The notes under the pieces: model-generated
Told to the model about the DNA's origin: nothing
The model's database searches: none
Seen by the model: only the letters and a program-made list of their open reading frames with translations
Part shown: positions 57,588-64,000 of the stretch, one piece after another
Layout of the letters: every line of letters begins with the position of its first letter
Position numbering within the stretch: position 1 is the stretch's first letter
Translations under genes and position numbers: made by a program
NCBI RefSeq assembly: GCF_009789075.1
Contig: NZ_WNXQ01000001.1
Location: 620,001-684,000 of the forward strand
Direction: 5' to 3'
Source of the DNA: Pseudooceanicola pacificus
GTDB taxonomy: Bacteria > Pseudomonadota > Alphaproteobacteria > Rhodobacterales > Rhodobacteraceae
Length of the DNA: 64,000 bases

Positions 57588-59750
57588 ATGCGGCGCGAGT
57601 CGCGTGCCCCTTTTCCCATGACCCGAACCGGAAGAGAGGTTTTGAGCATGGCTGAAAGCACCCAGGTCAACGATGTCATCAGCGTGGGCCACGACGGCGA
57701 CATCGCGCTGATCTGCATCGACAATCCGCCCGTGAACGCCACCGGCCAGGCCGTGCGGCAGGGGCTGGAAGAGGCGATTTCGTCCCTGAACGAGGACGGC
57801 AGCGCCAAGGTCATCGCGATCTACTGTGCCGGGCGCACCTTTGTGGCCGGGGCCGACATCCGCGAATTCGGCAAGCCTCCGCAGCCGCCCTCGCTGTCCG
57901 ATGTGCTGGACCAGATCGAACGCTCGGAAATCCCCGTGATCTCGATCATCCACGGCACTGCGCTGGGTGGCGGGTTCGAACTTGCGCTTTCGACCCATGC
58001 CCGCGTGGCGATCAAGGGCGCGCGCATCGGCCTGCCCGAGATCCTGCTGGGTCTGCTCCCCGGCGCCGGGGGCACGCAGCGCCTGCCGCGCCTGGCGGGC
58101 ATCCCGTGGTCGCTGGACGTCATCCTGTCGGGCCGTCAGGTCAAGGCCGAGGAGGCGCTGGAGAAAGGCGCCGTCGATCGTGTGACCGAGGGTGAGCCGC
58201 GCGCCGTGGCGCTGGCCGCCGCGCAGGACGTGCTGGACGGCAAGCTGGCCACCCGCCGCACCGCAGAGCTGAAGACCGAGGCGAACCAGAAGGCGCTGGA
58301 CGACACGCTGGCGATGGTCACGAAGAAGAACCCGCACCTCTTCAGCCCCGGGAAATGTGTCGAGGCCATCGCCGCCTCGACCCTGCCGCTGGACGAGGGG
58401 ATGAAAGTCGAACGCGCCTGCTTCATCGCCTGCATGGAGACGCCGCAGCGGTCGGGCCTGATCCACGCCTTCTTTGGCGAGCGCGCCGTGTCGAACATCC
58501 CCGAGGCCAAGGGCGACACCCGCCCGCTGGCCAAGGTCGGCGTGATCGGCGGCGGCACGATGGGGTCGGGCATCACCACCTCCTGCCTGATGGCGGGCAT
58601 TCCCGTGCGCCTGATCGAGGTCGCGCAGGACGGTCTGGACCGGGGCGTCGCCACGATCACCAAGAACCTCGACGGGGCCGTGTCGCGCGGCAAGATGTCC
58701 TCGGACAAGCGGGACGCGGCGCTGGCGATGCTGGAGCCGTCCATCGCGATGGAAGACCTGGCCGATGTCGACCTGGTGATCGAGGCCGTGTTCGAGAAGA
58801 TGGAGATCAAGAAAGAGATCTTCGGCAAGCTCGACACGATCTGCAAGGAAGGGGCGATCCTCGCCTCCAACACCTCGTACCTCGACATCAACAAGATCGC
58901 GGACATGACCAACCGTCCGCAGGACGTGCTGGGGCTGCACTTCTTCTCGCCCGCGCATGTGATGCGCCTGCTCGAGATCGTGCAAGGCGCCAAGACGGCG
59001 CCCGATGCGCTGGCCACCGGGTTCCAGCTGGCCAAGAAGCTGGGCAAGGTCGGCGTGCTGGCGCAGGTCTGCGACGGGTTCATCGGCAACCGCATCCTGG
59101 GCCATTACGGCAAGGTCGCGGCCTATATCGTGCAGGACGGCGCCAGCCCGCAGCAGGTGGACGACGCGCTGGAGGCCTTTGGCTTTGCCATGGGTCCGCA
59201 CAAGGTGGGCGACCTGGCGGGGCTGGATATCGGCTACATGACGCGCCAGCGGAAAAAGGAAGAGGGGCTGGACCCCGACGAACGCTACGGCGGCACGCTG
59301 GCCGACAAGATCTGCGAAAAGGGCTGGTACGGCCGCAAGACCGGCAAGGGCTATTACCTCTACGAGACCGGCGCCCCGATCCCGAACCCCGAGGTCGAGA
59401 CGCTGCTGGCCGAAACCCGCGCCGAGCTGGGGATCGAACCCAAGGCGATGAGCGATCAGGACATCGTCGACCGCTACATGACCGCGATGATCTCCGAGGC
59501 CGCCCGCGTGGTCGAGGACGGCACCGCCAAGCGGCCCGTGGATGTCGATATGGTCTTCCTCTTCGGCTACGGCTTCCCCCGGTTCCGGGGAGGCCCGCTG
59601 CACTATGCCGACACCATCGGCGCGGCCGAGCTGGTCGCGCGAATTGAGACATATGCGAAAGAAGACCCGCACTATTGGCAGGTGCCCGAACTGTTGCGCA
59701 AGATGGCGGCAGATGGTCGGACCTTTGCCGATCTGAACAAGGAGAGCTGA
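57588..59750 (+). CDS. FadB/FadJ-type enoyl-CoA hydratase / 3-hydroxyacyl-CoA dehydrogenase
   Basis: Bifunctional beta-oxidation enzyme of 720 residues. N-terminal crotonase domain (about 30-210; oxyanion-hole segments FVAGADIREF and HGTALGGGFELAL, catalytic region LPEILLGLLPGAGGTQ). Then a 3-hydroxyacyl-CoA dehydrogenase with the NAD loop GVIGGGTMGSGI (about 315-326), catalytic His in GLHFFSPAHVM, and two C-terminal helical domains. ATG 57588 has GGGGAGGAG 5 bases upstream; ATG 57648, also with a fair site, matches the usual family start, so the first 20 residues are uncertain. Confidence 0.94.
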   Translation: MRRESRAPFPMTRTGREVLSMAESTQVNDVISVGHDGDIALICIDNPPVNATGQAVRQGLEEAISSLNEDGSAKVIAIYCAGRTFVAGADIREFGKPPQPPSLSDVLDQIERSEIPVISIIHGTALGGGFELALSTHARVAIKGARIGLPEILLGLLPGAGGTQRLPRLAGIPWSLDVILSGRQVKAEEALEKGAVDRVTEGEPRAVALAAAQDVLDGKLATRRTAELKTEANQKALDDTLAMVTKKNPHLFSPGKCVEAIAASTLPLDEGMKVERACFIACMETPQRSGLIHAFFGERAVSNIPEAKGDTRPLAKVGVIGGGTMGSGITTSCLMAGIPVRLIEVAQDGLDRGVATITKNLDGAVSRGKMSSDKRDAALAMLEPSIAMEDLADVDLVIEAVFEKMEIKKEIFGKLDTICKEGAILASNTSYLDINKIADMTNRPQDVLGLHFFSPAHVMRLLEIVQGAKTAPDALATGFQLAKKLGKVGVLAQVCDGFIGNRILGHYGKVAAYIVQDGASPQQVDDALEAFGFAMGPHKVGDLAGLDIGYMTRQRKKEEGLDPDERYGGTLADKICEKGWYGRKTGKGYYLYETGAPIPNPEVETLLAETRAELGIEPKAMSDQDIVDRYMTAMISEAARVVEDGTAKRPVDVDMVFLFGYGFPRFRGGPLHYADTIGAAELVARIETYAKEDPHYWQVPELLRKMAADGRTFADLNKES

Positions 59751-59753
59751 GAG

Positions 59754-60941
59754 ATGGACCTGACGTTCACGAAAGAAGAGCAGGCCTTCCGGGAGGAGGT
59801 TCGCACGTTCTTCAAGGAAAATCTGCCCGAGGATATCTCGTCCGCCGTGAAAGCCGGCAGCGAGCTGACCAAGGACATCATGGAGCGCTACCACGCGATC
59901 CTGGCCAAGAAGGGCTGGCTGGCCGTGACCTGGCCCAAGGAATACGGCGGCCCCGGCTGGACCCCGGTGGAGCGGCATATCTTCGACGAGGAATCGTGCA
60001 AGTTCTACGCCCCGCGCATCGTGCCCTTTGGCCTGGCGATGCTGGGCCCGGTGCTGCAGAAATTCGGCAGCCAGGAGCAGAAGGATTATTACCTGCCCCG
60101 CATCATGTCGGGCGAGGACTGGTGGTGTCAGGGCTATTCCGAACCGGGCGCCGGGTCGGACCTTGCCAGCCTCAAGACCCGCGCGGTGCGCGATGGCGAC
60201 GAATGGGTGATCAACGGTCAGAAGACCTGGACCACCCTCGGCCAGCATGCCGACAAGATCTTCTGCCTGTGCCGGACCGATCCGGATGTGAAGCAGCAGG
60301 AGGGGATTTCCTTCATCCTCGTCGATCTCGACACGCCGGGTATCGAGATGCGCCCGATCAAGCTGATCGAGGGCGGCCACGAGGTGAACGAGGTGTTCTT
60401 TACCGACGTCCGCGTGCCCTACAAGAACCTCGTCGGCAAGGAGAACCAGGGCTGGACCATCGCCAAGTACCTGCTGACACATGAACGGACCGGCATTGCC
60501 GGGGTCGGCTTCTCGATGCTGGCGCTGGAAGAGGTCAAGGCGCTGGCCCGCAAGGTCATGCGCAACGGCAAGCCGCTGCTGGAGGACCCGCTGTTCGCGG
60601 CCCGCATCGCGCAGGTCGAGGTCGACCTGGAGGCGATGAAGATCACCAACCTGCGGATGCTCTTCAAGGCGCAGAAGCAGGGCGCGCCGGGGCCCGAGAC
60701 CTCGATCCTCAAGATCAAGGGCACCGTCATCAACCAGGAGCTGAAGGATCTGGCCCGTCGCGCGCTTGGCCCGTCGGCCGCGCCCTTCCCCGGTGCGATC
60801 ACCGAGGGCAACCTGGCCCTGGCCCCCGAGAACCACGCCAACAACGCGGCGCGGTACTTCAACAACCGCAAGACTTCGATTTTCGGCGGATCCAACGAGA
60901 TCCAGCGGAATATCCTGTCGAAAGCAGTGCTGGAGCTTTGA
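59754..60941 (+). CDS. Acyl-CoA dehydrogenase (larger partner of a pair)
   Basis: 395 residues; FAD-dependent alpha,beta-desaturation of an acyl-CoA. Marks: CQGYSEPGAGSDLASLKT, WVINGQKTWTT and the C-terminal FGGSNEIQRNIL. The glutamate that MCAD carries in YEGT is replaced by Gly in FGGS; the family then uses a Glu elsewhere. Three bases after fadB/J. The following gene encodes a second, shorter dehydrogenase, so a heteromeric enzyme like those for steroid side chains is likely. Confidence 0.93.
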   Translation: MDLTFTKEEQAFREEVRTFFKENLPEDISSAVKAGSELTKDIMERYHAILAKKGWLAVTWPKEYGGPGWTPVERHIFDEESCKFYAPRIVPFGLAMLGPVLQKFGSQEQKDYYLPRIMSGEDWWCQGYSEPGAGSDLASLKTRAVRDGDEWVINGQKTWTTLGQHADKIFCLCRTDPDVKQQEGISFILVDLDTPGIEMRPIKLIEGGHEVNEVFFTDVRVPYKNLVGKENQGWTIAKYLLTHERTGIAGVGFSMLALEEVKALARKVMRNGKPLLEDPLFAARIAQVEVDLEAMKITNLRMLFKAQKQGAPGPETSILKIKGTVINQELKDLARRALGPSAAPFPGAITEGNLALAPENHANNAARYFNNRKTSIFGGSNEIQRNILSKAVLEL

Positions 60942-60946
60942 ACTAG

Positions 60947-62008
60947 ATGGATTTCGACCTGACTGAAGACCGGCAGATGCTGTCGGACAGCCTGAACCGT
61001 TTCCTGGCTGACAAATACCCCGTCGATCACCGTATCAAGGTGGCCTACCAAGAGCCGTTCCACGATCCCGCGCTGTGGGATCAGCTGGCCGAACTGGGCG
61101 CGATCTTTGCCCTCGCGCCCGAGGACAAGGGCGGATTCGGCGGCACCGGGTTCGACATCTCGGTGGTGTTCGAATCGCTGGGCCGTGTGATCTGCCCCGA
61201 GCCCGTCCTGGGCGCGCTGATGGCCACTCGGATCCTGTCGCACACCGACGCGAACCAGGAGGCGCTGCTGTCGGGCTCGATGCGCGCGGCGGTCGGCCTT
61301 GGCGAGATCGAGGCGCCCTACGACCTGTCCAGCATCGCGACCGAGGCCACGAAATCCGGTGACGGCTACACCCTGACCGGCCGCAAGAGCGCGGTCTACG
61401 GCGGGCAGGCGGCGCATCATCTGCTGATCGCGGCCAAGCTGGACGGCAAGCTGGCCGTGTTCCGCGTCGATGCGGCGGATGCCGATGTGACCGGCTATGC
61501 CATGATCGACGGCGGCGGCGCGGCCGAGGTGATCATGGAAAACACCCCGGCGGTTCTGGTGCTGGAAGACGCGGCGGATGCCGTGCAGGACGCGGTGAAC
61601 GCCGGGATCCTGGCGCTGTGTTCCGAGGCGGTCGGCGCGATGGAAGTGCTGCACGCGATGACGGTGGACTACCTGAAACAGCGCAAGCAGTTCGGGCGGC
61701 CGATCGGCACCTTCCAGGCGCTGCAGCACCGCGCGGTCGACATGCTGACCGAGATCGAGCAGTCGCGCTCGATCGTCATCAAGGCGGCGTCGGAACTCGA
61801 CGGGCCGGATGCGACGAAATACTGCGCGATGGCCAAGAACCTGATTGGCCGCGCCGGCCGGCTGGTGGCCGAAGAGGCGATCCAGATGCATGGCGGCATC
61901 GCGATGACCTGGGAATATCCCGGCTCGCATTACGCCAAGCGGATCATCATGATCGACGCGCAGCTGGGTGACACCGATTACCATCTGTCCAGGGTGATGG
62001 CGGCCTGA
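60947..62008 (+). CDS. Acyl-CoA dehydrogenase (smaller partner of a pair)
   Basis: A 353-residue dehydrogenase-fold protein with the C-terminal AIQMHGGIAMTWEYPGSHYAKR; the middle beta domain is divergent and the FAD-contact motifs are weaker than in its partner. Five bases separate the two genes, which fits a mixed (alpha2beta2) enzyme in which only part of the sites bind FAD. Last gene of the operon before a strong terminator. Confidence 0.9.
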   Translation: MDFDLTEDRQMLSDSLNRFLADKYPVDHRIKVAYQEPFHDPALWDQLAELGAIFALAPEDKGGFGGTGFDISVVFESLGRVICPEPVLGALMATRILSHTDANQEALLSGSMRAAVGLGEIEAPYDLSSIATEATKSGDGYTLTGRKSAVYGGQAAHHLLIAAKLDGKLAVFRVDAADADVTGYAMIDGGGAAEVIMENTPAVLVLEDAADAVQDAVNAGILALCSEAVGAMEVLHAMTVDYLKQRKQFGRPIGTFQALQHRAVDMLTEIEQSRSIVIKAASELDGPDATKYCAMAKNLIGRAGRLVAEEAIQMHGGIAMTWEYPGSHYAKRIIMIDAQLGDTDYHLSRVMAA

Positions 62009-62031
62009 CCGCCACGCCCGCGCAACAGGAC

Positions 62032-62058
62032 ATGCCCGGCCATCGCGCCGGGCATTTT
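62032..62058 (+). terminator. Terminator of the beta-oxidation operon
   Basis: Perfect 9-base stem ATGCCCGGC/GCCGGGCAT with a 6-base loop, running into TTTT. Confidence 0.9.
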
Positions 62059-62081
62059 CGTTTCCGCCTCAGCGGTCCGGG

Positions 62082-62444
62082 TCAGTAGGACAGGTCCAGC
62101 TCGAACGGTGCGCTCATGCCCTTGTTCACCGAGCAATGGGCCCGGATGAAGATGCGGCGCGTGCCGTCCGGGATCATCACCGAGGGCAGCGAGCGGGTGA
62201 AGGGCTGTTCGTTCACATGCGGGTGGTGCAGCTTGCGATAGGCGATGCGGTTGCCCGCCTCGTCCAGCACCTCCCAGCCGTCGGCGAAATGATCCCAGCC
62301 GGTATCGGCGTGCTTCAGCGTCACCTCGATTCGCCAGCCCATGCCCGAGCGTTCGGCGGTGGCGGCGACAATTTCGGGCGGATTGGCCCGCACGGCGGCG
62401 CCGGTCGAGAGAATCGCCAGGGACAGGAGGAGGGCTCGGATCAT
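62082..62444 (-). CDS. Small exported protein of unknown function
   Basis: 120 residues with a signal peptide (1-20, ending AVRA) and a mature domain of about 100 residues that looks like an immunoglobulin-type beta sandwich (GWRIEVTLKHADTGWDHFADGWEV). One cysteine, so no internal disulfide. I do not recognise a named family. ATG 62444 with AGGAGGAGG upstream. 36 bases beyond the stop of the DUF599 gene on the same strand. Confidence 0.8.
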   Translation of the reverse strand: MIRALLLSLAILSTGAAVRANPPEIVAATAERSGMGWRIEVTLKHADTGWDHFADGWEVLDEAGNRIAYRKLHHPHVNEQPFTRSLPSVMIPDGTRRIFIRAHCSVNKGMSAPFELDLSY

Positions 62445-62480
62445 GGGCGGAGCATAGTCCTCGGCCCCCGGGCATGCAGG

Positions 62481-63197
62481 TCACTTTGGCGTGTCGCCCT
62501 CGTGTGCGTTGCCCTCGATCAACACTTTCCGCGATTGAGAGGCGAACTCGCGGCGCCAAAGCACGGCAAAGGTGAGCACTGCCGCCCCGATAAGCGCCCC
62601 GGGCCCGACAAGCCAGGCGGCGGCGCCAAGGGCGAAATAGACCGAGCGCAGGCCCCGGTTGAAGCTGCGGGCGGCAAAGATGTTGATCTCGGCCGCCTTG
62701 TCGGCGCGGGGGATGGCGCGCCGGTCCTGCGGGTCGTTTGGGACCGAGGCCATGAGCACCGCGCAATAGCCGAACAGCCGGTGCGACCAGACGAATTTCA
62801 GGAAGGCATTGGTCAGGAAGACGATGATCACCAGCACCTTGGCCTCCCAGACGAAGGCCGGGTCGGATTCCAGCGTCAGCTGATTGGCAAGGCCGGTGAA
62901 TCGTTCGGAATTGCCGATCATCGCCAGTGCGCCGCCGATGGCGATCATCGTGGCCGAGGCAAAGAAGGAGGTGCCCTCGCGCAGCGACGCCAGGGTCTGG
63001 GAGTCGAAGATGCGCGGCTGCCGGGTGATCATCACGCGCATCCATTCGCGCCGGTGGCTGGCCATCAGCCGCGAGACCGAGGGGTGTTTGCCCGGATGTT
63101 CGATGAGCCAGCCGATGATCAGCCACAGGCCGAACAGCAGGCCAAGGCCGACAAAATCAATCGGTTCGAACAGGGCGATGCGGTCGGTCCATTTCAT
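62481..63197 (-). CDS. DUF599 membrane protein
   Basis: A 238-residue integral membrane protein with four hydrophobic segments (about 12-32, 79-97, 117-140 and 186-212). The internal sequence RIFDSQTLASLREGTSFFASATMIAIGG is a DUF599 hallmark in my recollection. Function unknown. ATG 63197 is the first reasonable start; no strong ribosome site is seen. Divergent from glcD. Confidence 0.8.
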   Translation of the reverse strand: MKWTDRIALFEPIDFVGLGLLFGLWLIIGWLIEHPGKHPSVSRLMASHRREWMRVMITRQPRIFDSQTLASLREGTSFFASATMIAIGGALAMIGNSERFTGLANQLTLESDPAFVWEAKVLVIIVFLTNAFLKFVWSHRLFGYCAVLMASVPNDPQDRRAIPRADKAAEINIFAARSFNRGLRSVYFALGAAAWLVGPGALIGAAVLTFAVLWRREFASQSRKVLIEGNAHEGDTPK

Positions 63198-63223
63198 GCG
63201 ACCATCTAGCCGGACAAGCGGGC

Positions 63224-63264
63224 TTGTGGCTACCGGGCAAAATTGGTTATATTTCTTTACCAAT
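63224..63264 (+). promoter_or_regulatory. glcD promoter with overlapping palindromic operator
   Basis: TTGTGG (63224-63229) and TATATT (63248-63253), 18 bases apart. The -10 sits inside a perfect inverted repeat ATTGGT-N11-ACCAAT (63242-63264). ATTGGT/ACCAAT are the half-sites of FadR-subfamily GntR regulators such as PdhR and GlcC, but there the spacer is 3 bases. Confidence 0.55.
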
Positions 63265-63316
63265 CCTGCGCGCGGCGGTCCGTCCCGCGTGCCGGACAGA
63301 CCGGAGGAGCCCGCCG

Positions 63317-64000
63317 ATGGAGATGCCAGCCCCCGATCCGCGCGTCCTGGCGCTGAAACCCGCCCTGGTGAAGCGCCTGCGCGAGGTTCTGCCGCGCGAC
63401 GCGGTGATCGACGATCCGACAGAGACACGCGCCTATGAATGCGATGCGCTGACCGCCTATCGCTGCCCGCCCCTGGCCGCCGTCCTGCCGTCCACAACCG
63501 GCGAGGTCGCCGCCGTCCTGCGCATCTGCCACGAGATGGAGGTGCCGGTGGTGCCGCGCGGCTCGGGCACATCGCTGGCGGGCGGGGCGCTGCCCACGGC
63601 GGATTGCGTGATTCTGGGCGTGGCGCGGATGAACGCGGTTCTCGAAACCGCCTATGACGACCGCTACATCCGGGTGCAGACCGGGCGCACCAACCTGAGC
63701 GTCACCGGCGCGGTGGAGGGCGACGGCTTTTTCTATGCGCCCGACCCCTCGTCGCAGCTGGCCTGCGCCATCGCGGGGAATATCGCGATGAATTCGGGCG
63801 GGGCGCATTGCCTGAAATACGGGGTGACGACCAACAACTTGATGGGTGTGACCCTTGTCACCATGCAGGGCGAGGTGGTCGAGATCGGAGGCCCCTGGCT
63901 GGATGCCGGCGGGCTGGACCTGCTGGGCGTGATCTGCGGATCCGAGGGCCAGCTGGGCGTGGTGACCGAGGCGGTGCTGCGCATCCTGCCCAAGCCCGAG
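63317..64000 (+). CDS. glcD: Glycolate oxidase FAD subunit GlcD (N-terminal part, cut by window end)
   Basis: The first 228 residues of a PCMH-type FAD oxidase that oxidises glycolate to glyoxylate with GlcE and GlcF. The FAD-binding loop is PVVPRGSGTSLAGGALP, and APDPSSQ with GNIAMNSGGAHCLKYG continues the domain. The reading frame runs open to the last base. ATG 63317 has GGAGG about 10 bases upstream. A D-lactate dehydrogenase of the same family is the alternative; GlcE/GlcF downstream would settle it. Confidence 0.88.
   Translation, partial: MEMPAPDPRVLALKPALVKRLREVLPRDAVIDDPTETRAYECDALTAYRCPPLAAVLPSTTGEVAAVLRICHEMEVPVVPRGSGTSLAGGALPTADCVILGVARMNAVLETAYDDRYIRVQTGRTNLSVTGAVEGDGFFYAPDPSSQLACAIAGNIAMNSGGAHCLKYGVTTNNLMGVTLVTMQGEVVEIGGPWLDAGGLDLLGVICGSEGQLGVVTEAVLRILPKPE

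Noticed and set aside
57552-60836. Very long open frame on the minus strand across the beta-oxidation operon
   Set aside because: It is antisense to clear FadB/J and acyl-CoA dehydrogenase genes; its His/Gly/Arg-rich translation is the usual shadow of G+C-rich codon bias.

Overview
This 64 kb window is ordinary, densely coded bacterial chromosome, clearly G+C-rich. Its gene families and gene order point to an alphaproteobacterium of the Rhodobacteraceae (roseobacter group). The pointers are rdgB-rph-hrcA-grpE near the start, mutS beside a malic enzyme fused to a phosphotransacetylase-like domain, a CcrM-type GANTC methylase, form II CoxSLM, AlkB, a DciA-type DUF721 protein, a chemoreceptor ending in WAEF and a perfect CtrA-type TTAA-N7-TTAA site. 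I see no insertion sequence, prophage, integrase, CRISPR array or clearly broken gene. Two parS-like sequences, both intergenic, in the first 11 kb suggest that this end lies near the replication origin.

Layout. 1-11.4 kb: nucleotide-pool and RNA processing (rdgB, rph), heat shock (hrcA, grpE), map, mutS, maeB, a PfkB kinase, a periplasmic msrA and a sulfotransferase-like gene. 11.4-17.7 kb: a small secreted protein, a methyltransferase, argG, ilvA, and a divergent pair made of an Hpt protein and a receiver-PP2C phosphatase. 17.7-23.6 kb: hslO-NUDIX-cca with overlapping ends, a fused ABC exporter and an RlmD/TrmA-type methyltransferase. 23.7-27.9 kb: an envelope cluster (two L,D-transpeptidases around a CAP lipoprotein, one tiny membrane protein), then hemH with a methyltransferase-like gene. 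28-32.8 kb: comF, grxC, a nitrilase-family gene and a MarR gene in one tight run, facing an AlgI/AlgJ-like O-acetylation pair.

33-42 kb holds the most distinctive signalling and metabolic block. A LuxR-type response regulator, a FIST-domain sensor protein (NosP-like), a hybrid PAS histidine kinase and a quinone-oxidoreductase-like gene run leftward, and coxS-coxL-coxM run rightward from the same 200 bp control region. 42-48.6 kb: ycaQ with a LacI regulator, a large chemoreceptor with a CtrA site in its promoter region, tRNA-Arg(CCT) and an MFS exporter. 48.7-52.4 kb: a membrane-anchored winged-helix protein overlapping a small secreted-protein gene, a divergent His/Gly-rich secreted protein with repeated TAACA/TGTTA motifs between them, three strong tandem hairpins, rnhB, and ccrM with three GANTC sites in its upstream region. 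52.8-64 kb: alkB, mutY, dciA-like, a DsbA-family gene, a CoA-transferase, a four-part fatty/acyl-CoA beta-oxidation set, two small envelope genes, and the start of glcD with an operator-like palindrome over its promoter.

The best candidates for undescribed biology are the FIST-kinase-regulator block facing form II cox genes, the membrane winged-helix/secreted-protein cassette with its repeated motif, and the untranslated hairpin runs at 50433-50531 and 44555-44585. All functional assignments rest on reading motifs, lengths and context; no database search was possible.
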